DNA of 64,000 nucleotides from Pseudomonas sp. MWU16-30317. Lineage in GTDB: Bacteria; Pseudomonadota; Gammaproteobacteria; Pseudomonadales; Pseudomonadaceae. Shown here piece by piece: positions 7,448 through 15,979 of this stretch. The position numbers were made by a program, and so were the translations under genes. Every line of letters begins with the position of its first letter. Position 1 is the first letter of the stretch. Under the pieces are notes generated by a model. It ran no database searches and was not told where the DNA came from. It was given only the letters and a program-made list of their open reading frames with translations. Location: contig NZ_JAIWJA010000006.1 of NCBI RefSeq assembly GCF_020515695.1, forward strand, positions 327,959-391,958. The letters run 5' to 3'.

Positions 7448-8260
7448 ATGCAATTCGCACCTGTCTCTCTGTCCCAAATGAAAGATCAGTTGGCCCAGCT
7501 TGAAGCTTACGAGCTACCTCAGGCCCCGGCGCCCGTCGCTACGTCGCGATCGTCAATGGGCGCCCGCAGTTTTGCCGCAGGGACTACCAGCCCGGACGCG
7601 GCGGTCGTTTGCAATGGTGTAGTTTCGTTCGTCAGCGGCATGAGCGAACAGAACAAGGCGGATGTGCGCAACAGCTACCTGTACGCCAGCCTGGTGGCTT
7701 CCAAGCAATTCCCGAAGGAAGAGGATGGCGCCAAGTGGTACGAGCTGTTTGCCAAGGTGATGAACGAATTGGGTTGGACCTTCATCAACAAGCGTTACTC
7801 GCGCTTCAGCTCCCAGGACACGTCGCTGAGTATGGATCAGGTAGGCCTGCAGGTCATCGGTTCGCTGGTGGCCAGCGCGGCGTTGCCCGGTGCCATCGGG
7901 CCAGCCCTGTTGAAAGCGGCGGGTACGGCGTTGGATGGTCTGAAAAAAACCGGCAATGAAAAACCGATCAACCTGTTCAATCGCAACGCCAGCAAGCCTG
8001 GTGGCGGCCAGTTCACGTTGAGTGCCTGTGCCGAAGACGATGAGGGCGAAGTGATCATGGCCTTCGGCGCCGTTCACTGTCAGTCCGCAGACAGCAAGGG
8101 CAGCGTGCTGTTCGTCAACTGGAACAACGCGTCTTCGCAAATCTATACCGGCGATGCACGCATGGTGCTCAACCCGCTGGTTTACACCATGGCACGAGAC
8201 CTGGTGCTCAAGCGCCTGGGGCAGAACATCGAGTCGGCGATCGCCAATTACGAAATTTGA
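7448..8260 (+). CDS. Unknown protein, paralogue 3 of the five-gene array
   Basis: A 270-aa protein starting MQFAPVSLSQMKDQLAQLEA, with AAGGA eight bases before the ATG at 7448. An upstream in-frame ATG at 7391 is less likely because the terminator-like hairpin would lie inside the gene. The shared block is at 69-110: KADVRNSYLYASLVASKQF then W97, F101, VMNELGW. A Gly/Ala-rich amphipathic stretch (about 138-165) follows, then GGGQFTLSAC and a C-terminal helix. It has the clearest resemblance to gene 1. No signal peptide. Function unknown. Confidence 0.85.
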   Translation: MQFAPVSLSQMKDQLAQLEAYELPQAPAPVATSRSSMGARSFAAGTTSPDAAVVCNGVVSFVSGMSEQNKADVRNSYLYASLVASKQFPKEEDGAKWYELFAKVMNELGWTFINKRYSRFSSQDTSLSMDQVGLQVIGSLVASAALPGAIGPALLKAAGTALDGLKKTGNEKPINLFNRNASKPGGGQFTLSACAEDDEGEVIMAFGAVHCQSADSKGSVLFVNWNNASSQIYTGDARMVLNPLVYTMARDLVLKRLGQNIESAIANYEI

Positions 8261-8325
8261 CTGATTCGGCCAGACACGCAGCCGCTTACCGGGCTGCTGC
8301 GTGCCTGGATGCCCGAGGAAAACTT

Positions 8326-9135
8326 ATGCCAGATGCAAACTACCAGGCGGTCATCAACGCCGGTTGCCTGTTATGGATGCCGACGATCAATGAGCAGGAA
8401 TATCGTGACGTCATGACTTCGCTGCTTTACGTGCAGCTGGCCGCCAACAAGAAGCATCCATCCTTCACCGCGCCGGATCTGTGGCAGGAAGTCTTTATGG
8501 GGGCGCTCAAGCAGTTTGGCTGGGCGCCGCTGAAGGCGGGATATCGATCGCGTAGCGCCGACGCACATTTTCGCCTTGCTCAACTGATAGCCGCCGAGGA
8601 CTTGCCCCTTACGCGCGGCCAACAGCAGGCAGGCGAACGCCTTTGTGCGTATGTGGCTTCGCTGCCTGGCACCGACAAGGCGTTGCAGGTATTGCAACGC
8701 AATATCGCCGGGTATGTGGGCATGGATGCGGTCGACGGCGGCGAAGCTGATGATAGCCACGCAGTGGATTTGCCTCGGCATTCGCTACCCGAGGTGGTCG
8801 CTGCAGAGCCCCAGGCGCCTGCGTCGGGACTGCGGGCGGCGCCTCGTCCGAGCCCGCATGCGGTGGTGGCGGTGCATGTCGGGATGATCCTGCCGGGGCG
8901 GCGAATCGAGTTGCTGACCGTGCAGTTCGCCACCCGTGAGCGCCTGGCCACGAACCTCTTCGAACAACAATTCGACGGCGCCAAGCTCATCGGCACTGTT
9001 CAGATCAAATCCTTCGTCGGCGAGCTTTCCGAGCTGCACTACGCATCATTTCGCGAGCGTCTGGAGAGCCTCGTGGGCGAGCACCGGGCCAGGGAAGTCG
9101 TCGAGCGGTTACCGTTTCAGGAGTACACAGCATGA
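8326..9135 (+). CDS. Unknown protein, paralogue 4 of the five-gene array
   Basis: A 269-aa protein. The ATG at 8326 has a strong GAGGAA site five bases upstream and is preferred to an in-frame TTG at 8257 that overlaps gene 3. The shared block is at 25-66: EYRDVMTSLLYVQLAANKK, W53, F57, ALKQFGW. Unlike the others it carries an Ala/Pro-rich, probably disordered insert (about 150-185) between the helical N-terminal half and the strand-rich C-terminal half. The stop overlaps the next start by 4 bases (ATGA). No signal peptide or membrane helix; family not recognised. Confidence 0.85.
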   Translation: MPDANYQAVINAGCLLWMPTINEQEYRDVMTSLLYVQLAANKKHPSFTAPDLWQEVFMGALKQFGWAPLKAGYRSRSADAHFRLAQLIAAEDLPLTRGQQQAGERLCAYVASLPGTDKALQVLQRNIAGYVGMDAVDGGEADDSHAVDLPRHSLPEVVAAEPQAPASGLRAAPRPSPHAVVAVHVGMILPGRRIELLTVQFATRERLATNLFEQQFDGAKLIGTVQIKSFVGELSELHYASFRERLESLVGEHRAREVVERLPFQEYTA

Positions 9136-9902
9136 CTCGAACAATTCCCCCGGCACCCAGCCACGACGACACCCGCGCGATGATCGCGTCGCTGGCGCCC
9201 ACGCAACGCCTGACCTCCCGCTCGGCAAGCCGCACGGATGACTGGGAAGCCTCGTTGCAGCGGGCAGTCGATGAAACCGACGTGGCGGTGCTGCCTAGCA
9301 GCCTGGTCGCGTTCAGCGCGCAGATCTCGCGACAGGACAAGCACGACATTCTCCTCTGTCATCAGTTGGTCCAGATACTCATGCGCGCCGCCCGGGAGCG
9401 TGAGGCCACGGACGATTGGTTTGCCTATTACAAAAGAAGGCTGGAGTTTCTCGGCTGGTACGAGCTGTACCTGCCCGATTCCGGAACATCCTCCAGTTAT
9501 CTGCCTGCCGATGACATCAGCCCGGTGACGTTGCAGGCGGTCAAGGACATCGGCCTGCCCGGTAGCGGACTGCAAGCGCCAGCCCTGCAACGGCTGGAGC
9601 AGGACCAAGCGGCACAACGCGTGATGGTGCGCAATACGGTGGTCGGGCAATCGGCGGTGTACCGCTTCTTGCCGAGCATGACGGGGGCCAATGGCATGGT
9701 CGAAGCGTTGTTGTATCAGCGCCAGTTCCAGGATCAGCGCACGATGACCAAAGGCCGTTTTTTTTCGCAGATCACCACGACGCAACAGGTCGAGGAGCGC
9801 TTGGCGGTGATCGCGTTTCGTCCGGGGCATTTCGAACGACATCGGCAACAGGTGCTCGACACTCTGCGCCAACAGATCGAAACCCGGATCTATCCGTTGT
9901 AA
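9132..9902 (+). CDS. Unknown protein, paralogue 5 of the five-gene array
   Basis: A 256-aa protein translationally coupled to gene 4 (4-base overlap, CAGGAG site eight bases upstream). The N-terminal ~50 residues are polar and Thr/Ser-rich. The shared block is at 68-109: KHDILLCHQLVQILMRAAR, W96, Y100, LEFLGW. The C-terminal half (VYRFLPSMTG, then RFFSQITTT) matches the strand pattern of the other members and ends in a charged helix. It stops 3 bases before the convergent end of retS, leaving no room for a separate terminator. Confidence 0.85.
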   Translation: MTRTIPPAPSHDDTRAMIASLAPTQRLTSRSASRTDDWEASLQRAVDETDVAVLPSSLVAFSAQISRQDKHDILLCHQLVQILMRAAREREATDDWFAYYKRRLEFLGWYELYLPDSGTSSSYLPADDISPVTLQAVKDIGLPGSGLQAPALQRLEQDQAAQRVMVRNTVVGQSAVYRFLPSMTGANGMVEALLYQRQFQDQRTMTKGRFFSQITTTQQVEERLAVIAFRPGHFERHRQQVLDTLRQQIETRIYPL

Positions 9903-9905
9903 GCG

Positions 9906-12680
9906 TCAGCCTTGCTGGATTTCGTCCTGGCGGGTATCGCGTTGCGCCACCCAGTGCTCGATCACCTCGCGCAACTGCGACAGCTCCACCGGCTTGGCCA
10001 TGTGGCCATCCATGCCGGCCAGACGCGCGCGTTCCTTGTGCTCGCTGAGGATATGCGCGGTCAGGGCCACCACGGGGGTGCGCACTCGTTGATGGCCCAT
10101 TTCCCAGGCACGCAGCTGCGCGGTGGCGCTGAAGCCGTCGAGGATGGGCATCTCGCAATCCATCAGCACCAGGTCGTAGCGCTGCGACTTCATGGCCAGC
10201 AAGGCTTCTTCGCCGTTGCTGGCGGTGTCGGGCTGCAGATTGAGCTTGCCGAGCATGCCGCGGATGACCTTGGTGGAAATGGTGTTGTCTTCGGCCACCA
10301 GAATGCGGAAGTCGTTCGGCACGTCAGGGGCCGGTGCTGCCGGCAGGTACGTCGCGAACTCGGGCGGCGGCGCGCTGTGGCGCTGCGCCAGTTCGTCGGC
10401 CAGGGTAGTGCGCAGCGTATAGCCGGCCACCGGCTTGGCAAGGATGCGTTTGATCCCGGCGTTGCGGGCGATGATCTTGCTGGGAGCGTTGCTGATACCG
10501 GTGAGCATGATCACCAGGATATCGTGGTTCAGGCTCGGGTCTTCCTTGATCTTGGCGGCCAGTTGCATGCCGGTCATGCCAGGCATGTTCTGGTCCAGCA
10601 GTACTACATCGAAGTAGTCGCGCAGATGCGCCTTGGTGCGCAGCAGGGCGAGGGCTTCCTTGCCTGAGGCTACGGCGCTGACGTTCAGGCCCCAGGCGCT
10701 GCACTGCTGCACCAGCACCTTGCGGCAGGTGTCGTTGTCGTCGACCACCAACACCCGCGCGTCGCGCAGCGAGGCATCCAGATCCGACGGCGCCTGCTCC
10801 AGGCGCAGTGGGTCCAGCGGCAGCGTCAGCCAGAAGGTACTGCCCTGCTGGCTGCCGGTCTTGATGCCGAACTCGCCTTGCATGAGCATGATCAACTGCC
10901 GCGCAATCACCAGCCCCAGGTGGCCGCCCAGCGTGTTGCTGGCCAGCAGGTCCTGGCTGCGCAGTTCGGTGTGCAGCAAGGCGTCGCGCTCGGCATCGGG
11001 TAGCGGCTCGCCACTGTCTTGCACGGCGATGCGCAGACGCGGTTGACCGGCGCGCTGATCGAGCGCCACCACCAGCAATACTTCGCCCTGTTCGGTCTTG
11101 CGCAGCGCGTTGTCGAGCAAACTGAGCAGGGCCTGGCGCAGGCGCGTCGGGTCGCCGCTGATCACCCGCGGGACCTGCGGCTGGGTAAAGCTGATGAGCT
11201 CGACGTTCTGCTGCTCGGCCTTGGCGCGGAAGATGTTCAGGCAGTCCTCGATCAGCGCATTGAGATCGAACTGCACGTCGTCGAGCTCGATCTGCCCGGA
11301 TTCGATCTTGGAGATGTCGAGGATCTCGTTGATCAAGGTCAGCAGCTCATTACCGGCGCTGTGAATGGTCTGCACGTAATCGCGCTGGTTGACCGACAGC
11401 GGCGTGCCCAGGAGCAATTCGGTCATGCCCAGCACGCCATTCATAGGGGTACGGATTTCGTGGCTCAGGGAGGCGAGGAATTCGGCCTTGGCGTTGATTT
11501 CAGCGGTGCTGGCGGCGAGTTCGCGGCTGGCGCTCACCCGGTCCTCGTTGATGCTGCGCAGGCGCTCGCTCAGGGCCACGTTGAGAATGGTGCCGGAGAT
11601 CACGGCGAAACCGACGAGGGTGAAGATCAGCCACTGCGTCGGGGTGCGGGTCAGGCCTAGCAGGGCAGGCACCACCACCAGGATGGCCAGATTGACCAGC
11701 AGCATGGCCAGGGTAAACAGCCGCGCCGGCCGGTAGCCCGCTTGCCAGTGCCAGGCCGCGATCAACAGCATGGTCACCGAGCCCATGCCGACGAAGCCGT
11801 AGGTCATGAGATTCATGGGCAGGGCATCAATGAACAGCAGCAACAGGCTGCCCACGCCAATCAGCAGTATTTGCGCGTACAGCAGCCGGGTCAGGGGCAG
11901 ATGGCTGCGCGGAGTGAAAAAACGCTGAGTGAACATCAGCCCGCAGATCACCGCCAACAGCATGGTGACGTAGGCGGCGGGCGTTTGGGCCGGGCTCCAT
12001 TTGAGCAACACTGGCGAGACCAGATTCATCAGCAGCATGCCGGTCAGCAACAGCATCAACTGACTGCCGGCCAGCCAGAACGAAGAGCTGGAGCGGCCGT
12101 AGCCGTAGCGGACCAGGTTGTGCAGCGCGATCATGAACAGTGCGCCGAACAGCAGGCCGAATAACATCGGCTCGCGCTGATCGCTGGCTGCGGCCAGCGC
12201 TGTTTCGAGGGTGATGCTGGGCCTGAGCTGATGTTCCGACACCATGCGCACATAGACGTCCAGCGGCCTCTGGCTGATCGGCAGGGCTAACAGGCGGTCG
12301 GTGCTGGTGGGGAAGGGGTCACCAGCGGCATGGGTACTGCCAGCCTGGCTCTGGCGGACCACAAAATCGCCATCGAGCACGTAGAGGTCGAGCTTGTTCA
12401 GGTCCGGGGCATAGATGCGCAGCAATTGCTGATCGTTGCCCGGCGCCAGGTGGTAATGCAACCACAACGCCTCGTCGGGCCGCGCGGCGTTCAGGTCGCG
12501 CAACTCGATGGGGCTGAATTCGTTTTGATAGCGTTGCGAACGAACGTCGCTTAACTGCAGGTTAGCCTGCCCATCGAGCAATACCGACCAGCCGCTGCTC
12601 TGTTCGGCATGCACCGAGCAGAGGCAGAGCATGGCCAGCAAGCTGACGATGAGAGTAATGGCGTTCCTGGGCCTGCGCAC
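9906..12680 (-). CDS. retS: Hybrid sensor kinase RetS (7TMR-DISM, histidine kinase, two receivers)
   Basis: A 924-aa inner-membrane hybrid kinase. Layout: signal sequence (1-25), periplasmic DISMED2-type sensor (about 30-165), seven membrane helices (about 172-370), HisKA with His407 in SHEIRTPMN, ATPase domain (about 505-625), receiver 1 (phospho-acceptor Asp696) and receiver 2 (Asp841). Two receivers plus the 7TMR-DISM module, and its place next to purD-purH-fis, identify RetS. RetS antagonises GacS, lowering the RsmY/RsmZ sRNAs and so freeing RsmA/RsmE. GTG start at 12680 with AAGGGA upstream. The ATPase glycine boxes look loose (DSGEPL; GGHLGL), in keeping with a kinase that acts by binding or dephosphorylating GacS. 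Confidence 0.9.
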   Translation of the reverse strand: MRRPRNAITLIVSLLAMLCLCSVHAEQSSGWSVLLDGQANLQLSDVRSQRYQNEFSPIELRDLNAARPDEALWLHYHLAPGNDQQLLRIYAPDLNKLDLYVLDGDFVVRQSQAGSTHAAGDPFPTSTDRLLALPISQRPLDVYVRMVSEHQLRPSITLETALAAASDQREPMLFGLLFGALFMIALHNLVRYGYGRSSSSFWLAGSQLMLLLTGMLLMNLVSPVLLKWSPAQTPAAYVTMLLAVICGLMFTQRFFTPRSHLPLTRLLYAQILLIGVGSLLLLFIDALPMNLMTYGFVGMGSVTMLLIAAWHWQAGYRPARLFTLAMLLVNLAILVVVPALLGLTRTPTQWLIFTLVGFAVISGTILNVALSERLRSINEDRVSASRELAASTAEINAKAEFLASLSHEIRTPMNGVLGMTELLLGTPLSVNQRDYVQTIHSAGNELLTLINEILDISKIESGQIELDDVQFDLNALIEDCLNIFRAKAEQQNVELISFTQPQVPRVISGDPTRLRQALLSLLDNALRKTEQGEVLLVVALDQRAGQPRLRIAVQDSGEPLPDAERDALLHTELRSQDLLASNTLGGHLGLVIARQLIMLMQGEFGIKTGSQQGSTFWLTLPLDPLRLEQAPSDLDASLRDARVLVVDDNDTCRKVLVQQCSAWGLNVSAVASGKEALALLRTKAHLRDYFDVVLLDQNMPGMTGMQLAAKIKEDPSLNHDILVIMLTGISNAPSKIIARNAGIKRILAKPVAGYTLRTTLADELAQRHSAPPPEFATYLPAAPAPDVPNDFRILVAEDNTISTKVIRGMLGKLNLQPDTASNGEEALLAMKSQRYDLVLMDCEMPILDGFSATAQLRAWEMGHQRVRTPVVALTAHILSEHKERARLAGMDGHMAKPVELSQLREVIEHWVAQRDTRQDEIQQG

Positions 12681-12821
12681 GGCGAAATCCCTTCGTGAGT
12701 AAATGCCTTTTGTAACTATGCGCGGCGCTTCAAGCGCATGGCAAGTGCACTATAGCGCTTGGCCGGTGCCGTGGCGCAGGGCGCGAGCGGGTGAGCGCGC
12801 GCCCTGAGCCGCGTCAGGAGT

Positions 12822-14117
12822 TTACAGCGAATCTTCGCCACGCTCGCGAGCAATTGCCCGGTAGCCGATGTCGTCACGATAGAAGCATCCAGCCCAATCG
12901 ATTTTGTCTGCCAATTCATAGGCTTGCGCCTGAGCATCAGCCACGCTGCGGCCCAGCGCCGTGGCGCAGAGCACGCGACCGCCAGCGGTCACCACCTGGC
13001 CGTCAACCAATGCGGTGCCGGCGTGGAATACTTTGCCTTCCAGACTGGCGGCAGCCTCCAGGCCGGTGATCGCGGCGCCCTTGGCGTAATCGCCCGGGTA
13101 GCCGCCTGCGGCCAGCACCACGCCCAGGCTTGGGCGCGGGTCCCACTGCGCTTCGACTTTGTCCAGCGCTTGCGCCAGTGCAGCCTCGACCAGCAATACC
13201 AGGCTCGACTGCAGGCGCAGCATGACCGGTTGGGTTTCCGGGTCGCCAAAGCGGCAGTTGAACTCGATGACCTTGGGGTTGCCGGCTTTGTCGATCATCA
13301 AGCCTGCATAGAGGAAACCGGTGTAGACGTTGCCTTCATCGGCCATGCCGCGCACGGTCGGCCAGATCACCAGGTCCATGACCCGCTGGTGGACGTCGGC
13401 GGTCACCACTGGCGCCGGGGAATAAGCGCCCATGCCGCCGGTGTTCGGGCCGCTGTCGCCGTTGCCGACGCGCTTGTGGTCCTGGCTGGTGGCCATAGGC
13501 AGGACGTTCTTGCCGTCGACCATGACGATAAAGCTGGCTTCTTCGCCATCGAGGAACTCTTCGATGACCACCCGCGAACCGGCGTCACCGAAGGCGTTGC
13601 CGGCGAGCATGTCGCGCACGGCATCTTCGGCTTCAGTCAGGGTCATGGCGACGATCACGCCTTTACCGGCCGCCAGGCCGTCGGCCTTGATGACGATCGG
13701 TGCGCCTTTTTCACGCAGGTACGCCAGCGCCGGCTCGATTTCGGTGAAGTTCTGATAGTCAGCGGTGGGGATCTTGTGGCGCGCCAGGAAATCCTTGGTA
13801 AAGGCTTTCGAACCTTCCAGTTGCGCGGCACCGGCAGTCGGACCGAAGCAGTCCAGGCCGCGGCTGCGGAACAGGTCGACGACGCCAGCCACCAGCGGTA
13901 CTTCCGGGCCGACGATGGTCAGCGAGACATTTTTCTCGGCAAAATCGGCCAGCTGTTCCAGCGCGAGCACGTCGATGGCGACGTTTTCGCATTTCGCTTC
14001 GATGGCGGTACCGGCGTTGCCGGGGGCGACGAAGACTTTCTCGACGCGGGGGTCTTGAGCGACTTTCCAGGCCAGGGCGTGTTCACGTCCGCCGCTGCCG
14101 ATGATCAATACGTTCAA
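12822..14117 (-). CDS. purD: Phosphoribosylamine-glycine ligase PurD
   Basis: A 431-aa ATP-grasp enzyme beginning MNVLIIGSGGREHALAWK, the standard PurD N-terminus. It ligates glycine to phosphoribosylamine, the second step of de novo purine synthesis. The start is a TTG at 14117 preceded by AAGGAG at good spacing; an upstream in-frame ATG has no ribosome-binding site and would add over 40 atypical residues. ATP-grasp features such as VIKADGLAAGKGV and the NCRFGDPETQ metal site are intact. Lies downstream of purH in the same direction, separated by a 173-bp repeat-bearing gap. Confidence 0.96.
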   Translation of the reverse strand: MNVLIIGSGGREHALAWKVAQDPRVEKVFVAPGNAGTAIEAKCENVAIDVLALEQLADFAEKNVSLTIVGPEVPLVAGVVDLFRSRGLDCFGPTAGAAQLEGSKAFTKDFLARHKIPTADYQNFTEIEPALAYLREKGAPIVIKADGLAAGKGVIVAMTLTEAEDAVRDMLAGNAFGDAGSRVVIEEFLDGEEASFIVMVDGKNVLPMATSQDHKRVGNGDSGPNTGGMGAYSPAPVVTADVHQRVMDLVIWPTVRGMADEGNVYTGFLYAGLMIDKAGNPKVIEFNCRFGDPETQPVMLRLQSSLVLLVEAALAQALDKVEAQWDPRPSLGVVLAAGGYPGDYAKGAAITGLEAAASLEGKVFHAGTALVDGQVVTAGGRVLCATALGRSVADAQAQAYELADKIDWAGCFYRDDIGYRAIARERGEDSL

Positions 14118-14129
14118 AGCACGCTCCTT

Positions 14130-14280
14130 CGGAGGTAGTTGAAAGCTGCAAGCTACAAGCTGCAAGTAAAAGCGAATGGGGTGCTCTTGATTGCAGCTCA
14201 TGGCCATGAATGTGGGAGCTGCAACTGGAAGCAGGACCAACACCGCTCTGCCTCCACTTGCAGTTTGAAACTTACAGCGT
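14130..14280. repeat. Pseudomonas-type AGCTGCAAGCT-rich intergenic repeat
   Basis: The purH-purD gap contains clustered GCTGCAAGCTACAAGC and GCTGCAACT/CTTGCAG words on both strands, capable of pairing with each other. The same family of words recurs after bauC near 63575-63640. It resembles the short dispersed intergenic repeats common in fluorescent pseudomonads and may act as a transcript-end or spacer hairpin. Confidence 0.5.
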
Positions 14281-14290
14281 GAACCTGCTT

Positions 14291-15898
14291 TTAATGGCGG
14301 AAGTGGCGCATACCGGTGAACACCATCGCGATGCCGGCTTCGTCGGCCGCGGCAATCACTTCGGCGTCACGCATCGAACCGCCCGGCTGGATCACCGCGG
14401 TGATACCCACTTTAGCCGCGTTATCGATACCGTCGCGGAACGGGAAGAACGCGTCCGAGGCCATCACCGCACCCTGTACCTGCAAGCCGGCGTGCTCGGC
14501 CTTGATGGCGGCGATGCGTGCGGAGTTGACGCGGCTCATCTGGCCGGCGCCAACACCGATGGTCTGGCGGTTCTTGGCGTAGACGATGGCGTTGGACTTG
14601 ACGTACTTGGCCACTTTCCAGGCGAAGATCAGGTCGTGGATTTCGGTCTCGGACGGAGCGCGCTGAGTGACGATCTTCAAGTCGTCGGCGCCGATCATGC
14701 CGATGTCACGGCTCTGCACCAGCAGGCCGCCGTTGACGCGTTTGTAATCCCAGGCAGCGGCGCGATCCTGTGCCCAATCACCGCACACCAGCAGGCGCAC
14801 GTTGGCTTTGGCGGCGATCACCGCGCGGGCCGCTTCGCTGACGCTCGGGGCGATGATCACTTCGACGAACTGGCGCTCGACGATGGCCTTGGCGGTCTCG
14901 GCGTCCAGCTCGCGGTTAAAGGCGATGATGCCGCCGAAAGCCGACTCGGTGTCGGTGGCGTACGCCAGCTCGTAGGCCTGGCGGATACCGCCTTCGGCAT
15001 CCGGGCAGACTGCCACGCCGCACGGGTTGGCGTGCTTGACGATCACGCAGGCCGGCTTGACGAAGCTCTTCACGCACTCCAGCGCAGCGTCGGTATCGGC
15101 GACGTTGTTGTAGGACAATTCCTTGCCCTGCAGCTGGGTAGCGGTGGCGATGCCGACTTCGGCTGGCTTGGCTTCAACGTAGAACGCCGCGCTCTGGTGC
15201 GGGTTCTCGCCGTAGCGCATTTCCTGGGCCTTGACGAACTGGCTGTTGAAGGTGCGCGGGAATTCGCTGCGGCCTTCTGTGCTCAGGGTTTCGGCGGCCT
15301 GGTTCACGGTGCCCATGTAGTTGGCGATCATGCCGTCATAGGCGGCAGTGTGTTCGAAGGCCTTGAGCATCAGGTCGAAGCGCTGCGCGTAGGTCAGGCC
15401 GCCGGCCTTGAGGCTGGTCAGGACGTTGGCGTAGTCGCTGGCGTTGACCACGATGGCCACGTCTTTGTGGTTCTTGGCGGCCGAGCGGACCATGGTCGGG
15501 CCGCCGATGTCGATGTTCTCGATGGCGGTCGGCAGGTCGCAGCCCGGCTTGGAAATGGTCGCTTCGAAGGGGTACAGGTTGACCGCTACCAGATCGATCG
15601 GCTTGATGCCGTGCTCGCTCATGATGGCGTCGTCGATGCCGCGACGGCCAAGGATGCCGCCGTGGATTTTCGGGTGCAGGGTCTTCACCCGGCCGTCCAT
15701 CATTTCCGCGAAGCCGGTGTAGTCCGCCACTTCGACTGCGGCGACGCCATTGTCGCGCAGCAGTTTGAAGGTGCCGCCGGTCGACAGGATCTCGACGCCG
15801 AGGCTTTCGAGCTCGCGGGCGAACTCGAGAATCCCGGTCTTGTCGGAAACGCTGATCAAGGCGCGGCGGATCGGCAGTCGGGTGGTCTGGTCGGTCAT
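14291..15898 (-). CDS. purH: Bifunctional AICAR formyltransferase / IMP cyclohydrolase PurH
   Basis: A 535-aa protein. The N-terminal MGS-like IMP cyclohydrolase domain begins RRALISVSDKTGILEFAREL, and the C-terminal AICARFT domain contains the KHANPCGVAV motif. It catalyses the last two steps of IMP synthesis. The ATG at 15898 (MTDQTTRLPIRRA) has GGAA upstream; an ATG four codons earlier lacks a site. Length is normal. It follows the terminator of the dusB-fis operon and so should have its own promoter in the short gap. Confidence 0.97.
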   Translation of the reverse strand: MTDQTTRLPIRRALISVSDKTGILEFARELESLGVEILSTGGTFKLLRDNGVAAVEVADYTGFAEMMDGRVKTLHPKIHGGILGRRGIDDAIMSEHGIKPIDLVAVNLYPFEATISKPGCDLPTAIENIDIGGPTMVRSAAKNHKDVAIVVNASDYANVLTSLKAGGLTYAQRFDLMLKAFEHTAAYDGMIANYMGTVNQAAETLSTEGRSEFPRTFNSQFVKAQEMRYGENPHQSAAFYVEAKPAEVGIATATQLQGKELSYNNVADTDAALECVKSFVKPACVIVKHANPCGVAVCPDAEGGIRQAYELAYATDTESAFGGIIAFNRELDAETAKAIVERQFVEVIIAPSVSEAARAVIAAKANVRLLVCGDWAQDRAAAWDYKRVNGGLLVQSRDIGMIGADDLKIVTQRAPSETEIHDLIFAWKVAKYVKSNAIVYAKNRQTIGVGAGQMSRVNSARIAAIKAEHAGLQVQGAVMASDAFFPFRDGIDNAAKVGITAVIQPGGSMRDAEVIAAADEAGIAMVFTGMRHFRH

Positions 15899-15930
15899 TT
15901 CAGTTTCCATTTAAAGCAGGGAAAGTCAGC

Positions 15931-15962
15931 AAAAAAGGCGAGCTCATCACGAGTCGCCTTTT
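15931..15962 (-). terminator. Intrinsic terminator of the dusB-fis operon
   Basis: On the minus strand AAAAGGCGA and TCGCCTTTT form a stem around a ~12-base loop, followed by a run of six T (complement of 15931-15936). It lies just after the fis stop and before purH. The A-rich flank means it could also work on the plus strand. Confidence 0.8.
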
Positions 15963-15979
15963 CTGGTTTGAATGCATGC

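Noticed and set aside
8257..8325. TTG start at 8257 for array gene 4, overlapping gene 3
   Set aside because: It lacks a ribosome-binding site, whereas ATG 8326 has GAGGAA five bases upstream and places the conserved block at a position like that of gene 2.
5878..9902. Idea that the five-gene array is a prophage or secretion-system fragment
   Set aside because: No integrase, structural, portal, sheath, VgrG or secretion ATPase features are visible, and composition differs only mildly from the flanks.
12779..12804. GGGCGCG/CGCGCCC stem just after purD as a terminator
   Set aside because: The loop is 12 bases and there is no T-run on the minus strand. It could be a weak hairpin but cannot be called a terminator with confidence.
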